From Sedimentisphaerales bacterium (GTDB taxonomy: Bacteria > Planctomycetota > Phycisphaerae > Sedimentisphaerales > Anaerobacaceae), in assembly GCA_016930645.1 (NCBI GenBank), contig JAFGGH010000072.1:1-41177 (forward strand): a stretch of DNA of 41,177 nucleotides, in the 5' to 3' direction. The notes under the pieces were generated by a model. That model was given only the letters and a program-made list of their open reading frames with translations. It was not told the DNA's origin and ran no database searches. Shown here piece after piece: positions 24,420 to 34,265 of the stretch. A program made the translations under genes and the position numbers. Within the stretch, counting starts at the first letter, position 1; each line of letters begins with the position of its first letter.

Positions 24420-25926
24420 AACAACAAAGCATAAAGATGTTGTAACTGAAGTAGCCGGTATTTTTGAAGAATTAGCCGGCGCGCTTATTATGGCTTTAAT
24501 GATAATAGGATTTGTTGTTCAGCCTTTTATCATTCCGACCGGCAGTATGGCCGAGACATTGAGAGGGATGCATTTCAGGCAGAGGTGTTCGCAATGCGGA
24601 TATCGGTACGAGAGAAATTTCGAGACACGTGAATATGGTTTGAGTAATACACAATCACCCTGGGGTGATAAAATACCGCCTGTGTCACGCTGTCCGAGCT
24701 GCGGGTATTATAACGACAATTCCTGGCCTGTTGATGTTGCGCGGGGTGACAAAATTTTAGCGCTTAAATGCCTGTATAATTTCTTCGAGCCAAAACGCTG
24801 GGATGTTGTTGTATTTAAAAATCCGACCCAGCCCTCGCAAAACTATATTAAACGCCTTATAGGAAAACCGGGCGAAACAGTCGAAATCATCGACGGTGAC
24901 ATTTACATAGACAACCAAATAGCCCGCAAACCGCCGAAAGTGCAAAATGAATTATGGATGGTCGTTTACGACAGCAGATATGAGCCTGTAAATCCAGCAA
25001 AGCCGGCTTTCAACGGTCACGAATGGGAAATCCCGTTTCAGAATTATGGCAACAGCCGCTGGCACATTTCAAAAAACGGCAGGGTGAGTTTTGAGCTGGA
25101 CAGAGTGAGCAGCATTCAGCATCGTCTTGCTTATGATACCTCGCGCGGCAACAATTTTGGGATTAATTATGCTTATAATCCGGTGGAAGATTACGGGGGT
25201 ATGCCGAAATGCAGTGACATTAAGGTGTGTTTTAATGTCGAAATGAATAATCAAGATGCGGACTCATTAATTGGTGCCTGTTTACGGAAGTATCAGCGGT
25301 GTTATAAAGCCTGGATTACATCCTCGAATCAGGCTTATATAGCTGAAATGGAAATGGGCAGAGAAAAAATACTAACGGAAGGGCAGTTTGAAATTCCAAA
25401 GAGCAATAGACCGCTAAAAATTAAGTTTTCAAATGTTGACCATTTACTTACGTTTGAGTTTGGTGACGAAAAACTTCAATATGACCTGGGACTTTTACCC
25501 GAGGACGCCGGACGTAAAGTACCTGAAGCTGAACCGGAGGTGGAAATAATAGGAGCGGGCAAGCTCCGTGTTTGGAATGTGGAGATTTATCGTGACATAT
25601 ATTATACATCTCAATCACCTTACCAGCACAGTTTCAAAGGTGCCGCTGTTGAAGGTAATCCGCTCACTCTAAAGGACGACGAGTTTTTTGTGATGGGAGA
25701 CAACAGCCCGCAAAGCCTTGACGGAAGATGGTGGGACAGAGCCGGAATAGGCAACAACGGCCAGATGTACCGCAGGGGGATTGTTCCGAGAGATTATCTT
25801 ACAGGCAAGGCGTTTGTGGTTTTCTGGCCGAGCGGCTACAAACCGTTTGAGAGATTCCCGCTTAGACTTGTTCCTGATGTCCGACAGTTCAGACTTATCT
25901 ACAGCGGCTCGGATAAAGAACAATAG
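24397..25926 (+). CDS. lepB: Signal peptidase I with zinc ribbon and beta-rich insert (copy 2)
   Basis: 509 residues, a full-length paralogue of copy 1 with the same layout. It has a membrane helix (about 27-45), IIPTGSMAETL (Ser50), CxxC pairs at 64-67 and 99-102, catalytic Lys152 (YIKRLIGKPGE), a large insert (about 185-430) and GDNSPQSLDGRWW near the end. Both catalytic residues are present, so it should be active. Overall likeness to copy 1 is clear in the core and much lower in the insert, which fits an old tandem duplication. The ATG lies inside the 3' end of copy 1 (23-nt overlap), indicating translational coupling. Confidence 0.93.
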   Translation: MAEQKKSKTTKHKDVVTEVAGIFEELAGALIMALMIIGFVVQPFIIPTGSMAETLRGMHFRQRCSQCGYRYERNFETREYGLSNTQSPWGDKIPPVSRCPSCGYYNDNSWPVDVARGDKILALKCLYNFFEPKRWDVVVFKNPTQPSQNYIKRLIGKPGETVEIIDGDIYIDNQIARKPPKVQNELWMVVYDSRYEPVNPAKPAFNGHEWEIPFQNYGNSRWHISKNGRVSFELDRVSSIQHRLAYDTSRGNNFGINYAYNPVEDYGGMPKCSDIKVCFNVEMNNQDADSLIGACLRKYQRCYKAWITSSNQAYIAEMEMGREKILTEGQFEIPKSNRPLKIKFSNVDHLLTFEFGDEKLQYDLGLLPEDAGRKVPEAEPEVEIIGAGKLRVWNVEIYRDIYYTSQSPYQHSFKGAAVEGNPLTLKDDEFFVMGDNSPQSLDGRWWDRAGIGNNGQMYRRGIVPRDYLTGKAFVVFWPSGYKPFERFPLRLVPDVRQFRLIYSGSDKEQ

Positions 25927-26017
25927 AAAAACTTGGCCAGGCGAATGTTGACTTTTGCGTTTGTTAAGGTTAAATTACCGCTTTGAAATTGCTATGTAGA
26001 AATAGATAGACTTTCAA

Positions 26018-26152
26018 TGTCATTTCGACTGGAGCCCTCCCGAAGTACTTCGGGATACATCGGGACGAAATGGAGAAATCTATTAGATTTCTCGACTTCA
26101 TCCCGACACCAGCCATAGGCTGGTAAAAGTCGGGATTCCGCTCGAAATGACA
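26018..26152. repeat. 135-bp inverted-repeat (MITE/REP-like) element
   Basis: Terminal inverted repeats TGTCATTTCGA (26018-26028) and TCGAAATGACA (26142-26152) enclose further palindromes: CCCGAAGTACTTCGGG (26039-26054), GAGAAATCTATTAGATTTCT plus C (26073-26093) and CCAGCC-ATA-GGCTGG (about 26109-26123). It contains no gene. It lies between the signal peptidase pair and gyrA, leaving only 48 nt to the gyrA start. The layout resembles non-autonomous palindromic elements known from environmental genomes; family membership needs a genome-wide count. Confidence 0.7.
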
Positions 26153-26200
26153 AAGAGTAATTGAACATGGACGTCTTGTTTAAGAGAGCGCTGGCAGGCT

Positions 26201-28870
26201 ATGAAAGAAACTGAGAAAATGCAGGAGCGATTCGAGGAGATGAGCATTCTCGAAGAGCTGAAAAATTCATATCTAAACTATTCGATGAGCGTTATTGTCT
26301 CCCGTGCGCTGCCTGATGTCAGGGACGGACTTAAGCCCTCTCAGAGGCGTATTTTAGTGGCGATGAATGACTTGAACCTCGGCCCTCGCAGCAAACACCG
26401 TAAATGCGCGAAAATCTCCGGCGATACCAGCGGTAATTACCACCCTCACGGTGAAGCGGTCGTATATCCTACTTTGGTGCGAATGGGCCAGCATTGGAAT
26501 ATGCGTACCTGCCTTATCGACCCGCAGGGCAATTTCGGCAGTATAGACGGCGACCCGCCTGCCGCTATGCGTTATACCGAAGCACGTATGACAGCGGCGG
26601 CGACCGATATGCTCGAAGACATTAAGTACGATACGGTCGATTTTATTCCCAACTATGACGAGACCCGAACCGAACCTGTTGTGCTTCCTTCCAAATTTCC
26701 GAATTTAATTGTCAACGGCTCGACCGGTATCGCTGTCGGTATGGCGACAAATCTTGCGCCGCATAATCTGGGCGAAGTATGTGATGCGCTTTTGTTAATG
26801 ATTGATGACCCGAATTGCGGCTTCAAGGACATAATGAAGGTGCTTCCCGGCCCTGACTTTCCGACCGGCGGTATTATCTGCGGCAAAAAAGGTATCGTTA
26901 ACGCTTATACGACCGGTAAAGGGCACCTGACAGTCCGCGCTAAAGCGGATGTCGAAGAGTCGAAGCGGGGCAAAACTCATATTGTCATTACCGAAATTCC
27001 ATATATGGTTGTCAAGACTACCATCGTCTCGAAGATTGCTGATTGTGTTCAGAATAACCAGATTGCGGAAATCTCGGATATCAGGGACGAATCCGACAGG
27101 AAGGGGCTTCGGATTGTTGTTGAATTGAAAAAGGACGCAGAGCCTGAAATCGCTCTCAATAAATTATTCAAATATACCCTGCTGCAGAACACGTTTGCTA
27201 TTTCTAATGTTGCGTTGGTTAATAATCGGCCCGAGACGCTGAATATCAAACAGCTTTTGGCGCATTTCCTTGAGCATCGTAAGGTAGTCATTCGCAGACG
27301 AAGTACATTTCTTATGAGGCGATGCCGAAACCGCGCTCATATTCTTGAGGGCCTGATTCTGGCTTTAAGTGACATTGATGAGATAATAGATATAATCAAA
27401 AAATCTCCGGATGCCCCGACAGCTAAACTGAACCTGATGAAAAAAGCTCTTAAGCTTATGGAGCTTGCGACTCTTAAGAAAATTCTTCCCAAAGAATTTG
27501 TAATTGAAAAGAGCAAAGGCAAGCACTACCTGACCGGCCCGCAGGCTGATGCCATCCTGACAATGCAGTTGCAAAGGCTTACCGGGCTGGAAATTGAAAA
27601 GCTTGCTAATGAATATGCCGGCCTGATGGAACAAATAAAAGGTTATGAGGCGATACTTAATAATGAAAAAGTGCTGCTTGGAGTTATTCGTGATGACGTC
27701 GCCGAGATGAAGGAGAAGCATTCCAGCCCGAGGCGCACAAAAATCGCCGGCATGATAGAGGATTTTAATATTGAAGATTTGATAGCCGAGGAAGAAGTCA
27801 TCGTTACGGTTAGTAACAGCGGCTATATAAAACGTTTGCCGAGCGATACTTACCGCAGGCAGGGCAGAGGCGGTACGGGAATTATCGGTTCGGACACAAA
27901 GGAAGGCGATTTTATTGAACATTTGTTTACCGCATCTACTCACGATTACTTATTGATATTTACCAATCGCGGCAAGTGCTACTGGCTGAAAGTTTATGAT
28001 GTCCCCAGTTTGTCGAGGCAGAGCCGCGGCAGAAGTATTGCAAACCTCCTGCAGCTTGGCGACCAGACGATAGCCTCGATTATTAACGTAAGCAAATTTG
28101 ATGAGGACGTTGATGAAGAGTCCGAGCGTCAATTACTGATGGCCACGCAGAACGGCCTGGTCAAGAAGACCAGGTTAAGCGCTTACAGCAATCCGCGTTC
28201 GACCGGTGTCATAGCGATTAAGCTCGACCCGAACGATGATGTTATAGGCGTCGTGCTGACATCAGGAAAAGACGACATTGTATTAGGAACTCGCGATGGT
28301 ATGGCGATACGTTTCAAGGAAAAACAGGCGCGTTCGATGGGAAGGGCATCCCGTGGAGTTATAGGGATTCGGCTGAGAAAAGGCGACCAGGTGGTTGGTA
28401 TGGCGGTAGCCGAAGAAGGCGGATCTCTGCTGACCGTTTGTGAAAACGGTTACGGTAAGCGAACATTATTGGATAATTACCGACCACAGAGCCGCGGGGG
28501 CGTAGGCATTAAGAACATCAAAACATCTGAAAGGAATGGTAAGGTTGTTTCGATGAAATCTGTTAACGCCGCCGATGAGATTATGATGATAACAGCCAAG
28601 GGTATTATTATCCGCACCGGCCTGGACCAGTTGCGTTCTATCGGCAGAAATACTCAGGGCGTAAGAATGATAAAACTCCGCGAAGGTGATAAGCTTGTTG
28701 CCGCTGCGAAAATCGCACCGGAAGAGCAGCAGGACGATAACGGCGCTGAAGACGAAAGCAAAAAAACCGAAAACTCGGACGATAATGATAAAACTGCTAA
28801 AAAGGAAACCAAGGCGATAAAACAAGCAAAAGAGGAAACCGCGCCGGCAAAGAAAAGAAAGAAAAGCTGA
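26201..28870 (+). CDS. gyrA: DNA gyrase subunit A
   Basis: 889 residues. It introduces negative supercoils with GyrB. The N-terminal breakage-reunion domain has the catalytic tyrosine Tyr125 in AAMRYTEARM, with YSMSVIVSRALPDVRDGLKP before it. The C-terminal domain carries six-bladed-propeller repeats (VTVSNSGYIKRLP, RGKCYWLKVYDVP, RDGMAIRF, ENGYGKRT, TAKGIIIRT). The box QGRGGTG occupies the GyrA-box position. The last 45 residues are a Lys/Glu/Asp-rich tail. In the quinolone-determining region HPHGEAVVYP replaces the enterobacterial HPHGDSAVYD. The start could also be Met7 (26219). gyrB is not in the window, so gyrA and gyrB are separated here. A ParC identity is less likely because of the box and propeller. 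Confidence 0.95.
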   Translation: MKETEKMQERFEEMSILEELKNSYLNYSMSVIVSRALPDVRDGLKPSQRRILVAMNDLNLGPRSKHRKCAKISGDTSGNYHPHGEAVVYPTLVRMGQHWNMRTCLIDPQGNFGSIDGDPPAAMRYTEARMTAAATDMLEDIKYDTVDFIPNYDETRTEPVVLPSKFPNLIVNGSTGIAVGMATNLAPHNLGEVCDALLLMIDDPNCGFKDIMKVLPGPDFPTGGIICGKKGIVNAYTTGKGHLTVRAKADVEESKRGKTHIVITEIPYMVVKTTIVSKIADCVQNNQIAEISDIRDESDRKGLRIVVELKKDAEPEIALNKLFKYTLLQNTFAISNVALVNNRPETLNIKQLLAHFLEHRKVVIRRRSTFLMRRCRNRAHILEGLILALSDIDEIIDIIKKSPDAPTAKLNLMKKALKLMELATLKKILPKEFVIEKSKGKHYLTGPQADAILTMQLQRLTGLEIEKLANEYAGLMEQIKGYEAILNNEKVLLGVIRDDVAEMKEKHSSPRRTKIAGMIEDFNIEDLIAEEEVIVTVSNSGYIKRLPSDTYRRQGRGGTGIIGSDTKEGDFIEHLFTASTHDYLLIFTNRGKCYWLKVYDVPSLSRQSRGRSIANLLQLGDQTIASIINVSKFDEDVDEESERQLLMATQNGLVKKTRLSAYSNPRSTGVIAIKLDPNDDVIGVVLTSGKDDIVLGTRDGMAIRFKEKQARSMGRASRGVIGIRLRKGDQVVGMAVAEEGGSLLTVCENGYGKRTLLDNYRPQSRGGVGIKNIKTSERNGKVVSMKSVNAADEIMMITAKGIIIRTGLDQLRSIGRNTQGVRMIKLREGDKLVAAAKIAPEEQQDDNGAEDESKKTENSDDNDKTAKKETKAIKQAKEETAPAKKRKKS

Positions 28871-28940
28871 AAACAATTGCTTCATCGGCGCGTTCTGTCG
28901 GAAATAGAAGTTTTGAATCAGTTGAAGGGGGATACTTATA

Positions 28941-30863
28941 ATGAGTAAAACTCGCATTCTATTAACTGCGTTTGCTTTGGCATTTATTCAAATTTCACTT
29001 GCCGAAGAATATATAACCGATATCCCGCTTGAGAAAGTAGAACAGGCTTTTAATAAGCCCCTTCCTCCACACCCGAGACTTTTCATAAATAAAAATCAGG
29101 TTTCGGCCCTTCGGGAAAAAATCAGGACAAACGATAAGCTGAAAGCGTTTTATGATTCTATGCTTCAGGAAGCGGACAAAATACTTGAGCGTCAGCCCGT
29201 TCAGCGCGTTATGACCGGCAAGCGTTTATTGCACGTATCTCGTGAGTGTTTGAAAAGAGTTTTTATGCTAAGTACCGCATACCTCATCGATGGTGATGAC
29301 AAATATCTTAAACGCGCCGAAAAGGAAATGCTCGCCGCGGCGGCTTTTGATGATTGGAATCCCGCCCATTATCTTGATGTCGCCGAGATGACGGCGGCTT
29401 TGGCTATTGGCTATGACTGGCTTTATGACGGCCTGTCCGAAGAGAGCAGGCAAACCATCAGGCAGGCGATTGTTACAAAGGGTATCGAGCCTTCGTTCGT
29501 CGAATCCAGCCAGAACTGGTGGATAAAATGCAATATGAACTGGAACCAGGTTTGCAACGGCGGCTTGGCTCTTGGCGCACTGGCCATTGCCGAAAATGAC
29601 CCCAACCTTGCCCGAACAATTGTCCATCGTTCCGTAAATGGCGTGCAGTTTGCTATGGCCGAATATGAACCGGATGGTGCCTACCCTGAAGGGCCGGGGT
29701 ACTGGATTTACGGGACTTCTTATAATGTTCTTCTTTTCGCCGCGCTGGATTCTGCTTTGGGGACGGACTTTGGATTATCTGAGAGAAACGGTTTTGTCAA
29801 AAGCGCCGATTATTATCTCCACATGACGGGGCCCACAGGTCAGTATTTTAATTATCCTGATTGCGGCTCGAAGGGTCTTTTTATTCCGACCATTTACTGG
29901 TTTGTTCAAAAATACAACAAACCGGCTTTATCGTGGAATCAGAATCAATTCTGGCAAAAGGCATTAAAAGACGAACCGTTAAAATTGCTTGAACATCGAT
30001 GTGCGTCATTAATATTGCTGTGGAGTAACGTAGATATAGAAGTGCCAAAAGAGCTTTGCTGGATGGGCAGGGGGGCCAATCCGGTCGCGGTGTTCCGTTC
30101 GAGCTGGACAGACCCGGACGCGGTCTATCTTGGTATAAAAGGCGGCTCACCCGGTACCGAGCATGGCCATATGGATGCAGGCTCGTTTGTTATTGACGCC
30201 GAAGGTGTTCGCTGGGCGATTGACTTCGGGCCGGAAAATTATAATAAAATTGAGACACTCGGAATGGACCTCTGGAATAGAAGCCAAAATTCCGACAGGT
30301 GGAAAATTTTCCGCTATAACAACTTTTCGCATAATACGCTCGTCGTGAACAACCAACAGCAGCGTGTAAGAGGTATGGCGACGATTACTCATTACTCGGA
30401 CAAAAAAGAATTTCCCCACGCTGTTATTGATATGACAAGTGTCTATAAAGGCCAGCTTGCAAAGGCTGTTAGAGGAGGGGCCTTGATGCCTGCCGGACAG
30501 ATTATAATACAGGATGAGCTGCAGGACGTAAATCAGCCGGCCACAATTCGATGGGCCATGGCAACTCCTGCCGAAGTTAATATTCAATCAGGCAAACTGG
30601 CTTTGCTCTCGCTGGACGGCAAAGAAATGCTGTTCGAAATTCTAAGCCCTGATAACGCAAAGCTGGCCGTATATTCGACCGAACCGCGTGCCGATTATGA
30701 CCAGCCAAATCCCGGTACAAGGATGGTCGGCTTTGAAGTAAAACTCTCACCTGATGAAGAAATGCGTTTAGCTGTGCGATTGACACCGGCGCCGCAAAAA
30801 GTGAAATTAAAAGACCATAAGCTTGTACCACTGGCGTCCTGGTCACAGCCGTTAGAACCCTGA
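28941..30863 (+). CDS. Heparinase II/III-family polysaccharide lyase
   Basis: 640 residues with a Sec signal peptide (about 1-20, cleavage near SLA-EE), so secreted to the periplasm or outside. The N-terminal (alpha/alpha) toroid begins PHPRLFINKNQVSALREKI. The central heparinase II/III-like part includes WGMGRGANP-like WMGRGANPVAVFRSSW, GSPGTEHGHMDAGSFVIDAE (the His-containing signature) and SHNTLVVNNQQQ. Substrate (alginate, heparin-like glycans or other uronate polymers) cannot be assigned. GGGGGA precedes the ATG. It follows gyrA by 70 nt and precedes holA by 25 nt, an unusual place, with no other glycan-degradation gene alongside. Confidence 0.88.
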   Translation: MSKTRILLTAFALAFIQISLAEEYITDIPLEKVEQAFNKPLPPHPRLFINKNQVSALREKIRTNDKLKAFYDSMLQEADKILERQPVQRVMTGKRLLHVSRECLKRVFMLSTAYLIDGDDKYLKRAEKEMLAAAAFDDWNPAHYLDVAEMTAALAIGYDWLYDGLSEESRQTIRQAIVTKGIEPSFVESSQNWWIKCNMNWNQVCNGGLALGALAIAENDPNLARTIVHRSVNGVQFAMAEYEPDGAYPEGPGYWIYGTSYNVLLFAALDSALGTDFGLSERNGFVKSADYYLHMTGPTGQYFNYPDCGSKGLFIPTIYWFVQKYNKPALSWNQNQFWQKALKDEPLKLLEHRCASLILLWSNVDIEVPKELCWMGRGANPVAVFRSSWTDPDAVYLGIKGGSPGTEHGHMDAGSFVIDAEGVRWAIDFGPENYNKIETLGMDLWNRSQNSDRWKIFRYNNFSHNTLVVNNQQQRVRGMATITHYSDKKEFPHAVIDMTSVYKGQLAKAVRGGALMPAGQIIIQDELQDVNQPATIRWAMATPAEVNIQSGKLALLSLDGKEMLFEILSPDNAKLAVYSTEPRADYDQPNPGTRMVGFEVKLSPDEEMRLAVRLTPAPQKVKLKDHKLVPLASWSQPLEP

Positions 30864-30888
30864 TGTTAATAAAGATAACGCTAAAATT

Positions 30889-31887
30889 ATGCAGACGAAA
30901 ACCACTTACAAATCATCAAAAAGTTATTTGCCCGTCTATGTTATTGCAGGCAAGGACGCGTCTTCTGTTAATGCCGAATGCGACAAACTGCTCGATGAAT
31001 TGATAGGGCAGCAGGACCGGGCCACAGGACTATCAAAGCCGGATGCGGACAAGGCATCGGTTACTGAAGTATTTGATGAGTTGCGTACGCTTCCTTTTCT
31101 GGCTAAAATACGGGTAGTTGTTATAAAGCAAGCTGGTAACTTTATCAGCAATAACCGACAGCTTCTTGAAAATTATCTCGACAAGCCGGCATCTACGGGA
31201 GTTCTCGTGATGACGGTGGATAATCTGGATGCGCGTACCAAATTTGCAAAAAAGTTAAATAAGACAGGCAAGCTGATTACGGTTTCTCAGCCTTCGGCCA
31301 GGGAATTACCCGCAAGATTAAAAGATTATGCCAGCCAGGCTCATGGTAAACAATTAGCTTCCGAAGCCGCCATGCTTTTGGTGGAGTTTATAGGCGACCA
31401 GCTGCCGCAGCTATATAATGAGATTGATAAACTTGCTGTTTATACTGCGGATAAAAAACAGATATCTGTAAGTGATGTTGATAGTCTGACGGGGCATAAT
31501 CGTCTTTACAATTTATTCGATGTTATTAATTCTGTCATTCGTAAAGATACGGCCAATGCCCTGAATCTGCTTCGACAGGTGTTCAGCCAGGATAAATCTG
31601 CTGAGTATACATTTGTCGGAGCTTTTGCCTATCACCTTCGTCGAATGTTCACCGCTAAGGCGATGCTGTTACAAGGTATCAGCGAACGGAACATCGCTGA
31701 AAAGATTCGGATATGGTATGACCGCGATAATTTTTTTGAGGGCCTTAAACAAGCTTCATTATGTCAAATCGGCACGCTGCTTGAGGAACTTGCTGATCTC
31801 GATTATCAGATTAAGACAGGCCGGAAGAATGTACAAGCTGCGGCAGAAGAACTGGTTATGAGAGTGTCAGTCGCCGACGCTCCATAG
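30889..31887 (+). CDS. holA: DNA polymerase III subunit delta
   Basis: 332 residues, the usual length. HolA opens the beta clamp as part of the clamp loader. The N-terminal AAA+-like domain starts YVIAGKDASSVNAECDKLLD and includes FDELRTLPFLAKIRVVVIKQ and LENYLDKPASTGVLVM. The middle has QLPQLYNEIDKLAVY, and the C-terminal collar contains NLFDVINSVIRKDTANALNL, AYHLRRM and LADLDYQIKTGR. No Walker A is expected in delta. It is 25 nt after the lyase gene; a pair of overlapping hairpins covers its stop. Confidence 0.92.
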   Translation: MQTKTTYKSSKSYLPVYVIAGKDASSVNAECDKLLDELIGQQDRATGLSKPDADKASVTEVFDELRTLPFLAKIRVVVIKQAGNFISNNRQLLENYLDKPASTGVLVMTVDNLDARTKFAKKLNKTGKLITVSQPSARELPARLKDYASQAHGKQLASEAAMLLVEFIGDQLPQLYNEIDKLAVYTADKKQISVSDVDSLTGHNRLYNLFDVINSVIRKDTANALNLLRQVFSQDKSAEYTFVGAFAYHLRRMFTAKAMLLQGISERNIAEKIRIWYDRDNFFEGLKQASLCQIGTLLEELADLDYQIKTGRKNVQAAAEELVMRVSVADAP

Positions 31888-31903
31888 CTATGGCGACGGA
31901 GCG
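31870..31903 (+). terminator. Alternative hairpins at the holA stop
   Basis: GTCGCC (31870-31875) can pair with GGCGAC (31892-31897), and CGCTCC (31878-31883) with GGAGCG (31898-31903); the two stems overlap and exclude each other. A perfect palindrome CCATAGCTATGG sits at 31882-31893. They lie between convergent genes (holA and the kinase) with a 26-nt gap; no long T-run follows, so terminator function is uncertain. Confidence 0.35.
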
Positions 31904-31913
31904 CCGATTAATT

Positions 31914-34265
31914 TTATGACACAATACTGTGCTCTATTGTTTTGCTTGGTTTTTTCAGATATTTATTTAGGATATCAAGCAGGCTTTTACGGTCAATCGG
32001 CTTGCCTAAGTAATCGTCACAGCCGATTTCTATACATTTCACCTTGTCGCCTTTCAATACACTTGCGGTTAATGCAATAATTGGAATATTTATTCCCATT
32101 TTCCTTAATTCCTGCGTTGCCTCGTAACCGCTCATGACAGGCATATGCATATCCATAAAGATTAAATCGAAAGATCTGTTTTTGGTTTTTTCAAGTGCTT
32201 CTTTACCGTTCGAGGCTACAGTAACTTCCAAACCGATTTTTTCAAGTAAAAGACGAATCAACATTTGGTTCGTTGGTGTATCCTCGACAATGAGAACTTT
32301 ACCGGTAAATTTCTGGTCGTCATATTTTACAAAACCGCTGTTTTGCTCGTCGGGGACTTCGCAGGACTCATTAATTGTAGGCTTATTTTTAATATCTGTG
32401 CCGGCAGGCAAAAGAATTGAAAATTGTGAGCCCTGACCGACATGGCTTTCTACGGATAATTCTCCTTCGAGAAGATTTACCAGGTTCTTGGCTATGGCAA
32501 GCCCTAATCCGGTACCTCCGTATTTACGTGTAGTGTCACCATCCGCCTGAATAAATGCATCGAAAATACTGTGTAATTTATCGGGAGAGATTCCTATCCC
32601 GGTGTCTTTAATATCGAATTTGATAAACGGTCCTTCTTCTTTCTGTACAAGGCAGACATTTAGCTGAACATAGCCTTGTTCTGTGAATTTTATAGCGTTA
32701 TTGATGAGGTTTATTAAACATTGCTGGAGTCTGACTGGATCGGTTCTTATCACTGCGGGGAGGTCTTTTGAACAGATTGTTTTGAATTCAAGATTTTTCC
32801 TTTCAGCAGCAGGTGACATCATTAGTTTTATGTTTTCGATAATTTTTTTCAGGGAACAATCTATCTTTTCAATTTGCAGTTTGCCGGCTTCAATTTTGGA
32901 AAAATCAAGTATATCATTGATTATCTGAAGAAGATTTTTGCTGCTTTCCCGGATAATATTAACATGTTTTTCCTGTATTTTGTCTAACTTATCTTCTGCA
33001 AGAATATCGCTGAATCCGATTATTGCGTTCATGGGAGTTCTTATTTCGTGGCTCATATTGGCCAAAAACTGACTTTTAGCTACGTCGGCTACTATTGCCT
33101 GGTCGGCGAACTTATTGGCGCGGCTTACTGAAGCCTTTAATTGTTTATTTACCTGCTTTATTTCATTTTGTACCTGTTCCGCACGCAATTTTGCATTTTT
33201 AAGTTCTTCTTCCGTCAATTGACGTTGCTGTATTTCGGTATGAAGGTTTTCCCTGTGTCTATCGAGTTTTTTCTCGATTCTGAGTATATGTAGATAGAAC
33301 AGCATAAATAATACGATCGCGATAATTGTGCAGAAAACTATGAGTGTTACCGTCATTTTCATTTGTGAGGTATACATATCGGTAACGTTTATTAGTACGA
33401 TAATATCTCCGAGACCCTGTCCTGATGCATTGTTTAATCTTAAAAATCCACCGTAATACTTCTGGCCGTCGTCATTGATGCTAAATAGCGGCTGACTGTA
33501 ATGGGTGGGACTGAAACGTATAAAGTCGGTTAAACCTTCCGGCATATGGTCAATCGTACTTTCGGATATTATGAAATGTTCGAATTGGTCCCATTTAGAT
33601 AAGCCGGTGTTATCGACGTTTTTACTTATGTAATGTTGCCGGTCAACATTGGATTTATTGACTGTAAATAAAAGCTCAGCCTTAAGTGTTTTCTTCAACT
33701 CAAAAGCCATCTGTTTGATGTCTTGATTCAGCTCGATGTATCCTGTAATCTTTTGTTCCACTATCCAGGGATAAACAACCGTAAAGACTAATTTACCGTC
33801 CCTTTCAAGCTTCATGCCTTCAGTGGATTCACCTTTTATTGCTGTTTGTGTGATATATATGTTTTTTGATTTGGCATCATTTGTACAATCACCGTTGACT
33901 TTCAACAGACAAGTTAAATCTTTATTATAAAAGGATAAAGTGTTTAGCCCATATTTATCGTTAAATACACTTAAAATGTATTGTGCTCGCTCTTCCAAAG
34001 CATTATTGTCGTTTGATTGCCAGGCCTGTATCAGTTCATTGTCCTGTTGAATAAAACTTGCCAAACCGTTTACAAGATTGGTGTTATATTTCATCTGCCA
34101 GGACAAGAGACGCTCGACTCCGTTAAGACGGGTAGCGGCATCATATTTGATATTTTTATTGCCGAGCCAGAAAACACCTAATATCGCTGAACCTAAAAGC
34201 ACAGCCAAAGCCAAAGCTACCGGTATAAGCAGCGGCAGTTTAATTTTTTCACTATTTTTGGACAT
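31914..34265 (-). CDS. Hybrid sensor histidine kinase with receiver
   Basis: 783 residues. A membrane helix (about 10-33) and a second at about 303-325 enclose a 270-residue periplasmic sensor region, probably a double-Cache type (inferred from size and strand pattern). A coiled coil (about 335-395) leads to the HisKA dimerisation domain with His406 in [10 protein letters not shown], then HATPase with [19 protein letters not shown] and [11 protein letters not shown]-terminal receiver has Asp705 in [15 protein letters not shown] and the lysine in [13 protein letters not shown]. No stand-alone regulator is next to it, so its output is unknown. It is convergent with holA and divergent from the S46 peptidase gene. 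Confidence 0.93.
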   Translation of the reverse strand: MSKNSEKIKLPLLIPVALALAVLLGSAILGVFWLGNKNIKYDAATRLNGVERLLSWQMKYNTNLVNGLASFIQQDNELIQAWQSNDNNALEERAQYILSVFNDKYGLNTLSFYNKDLTCLLKVNGDCTNDAKSKNIYITQTAIKGESTEGMKLERDGKLVFTVVYPWIVEQKITGYIELNQDIKQMAFELKKTLKAELLFTVNKSNVDRQHYISKNVDNTGLSKWDQFEHFIISESTIDHMPEGLTDFIRFSPTHYSQPLFSINDDGQKYYGGFLRLNNASGQGLGDIIVLINVTDMYTSQMKMTVTLIVFCTIIAIVLFMLFYLHILRIEKKLDRHRENLHTEIQQRQLTEEELKNAKLRAEQVQNEIKQVNKQLKASVSRANKFADQAIVADVAKSQFLANMSHEIRTPMNAIIGFSDILAEDKLDKIQEKHVNIIRESSKNLLQIINDILDFSKIEAGKLQIEKIDCSLKKIIENIKLMMSPAAERKNLEFKTICSKDLPAVIRTDPVRLQQCLINLINNAIKFTEQGYVQLNVCLVQKEEGPFIKFDIKDTGIGISPDKLHSIFDAFIQADGDTTRKYGGTGLGLAIAKNLVNLLEGELSVESHVGQGSQFSILLPAGTDIKNKPTINESCEVPDEQNSGFVKYDDQKFTGKVLIVEDTPTNQMLIRLLLEKIGLEVTVASNGKEALEKTKNRSFDLIFMDMHMPVMSGYEATQELRKMGINIPIIALTASVLKGDKVKCIEIGCDDYLGKPIDRKSLLDILNKYLKKPSKTIEHSIVS

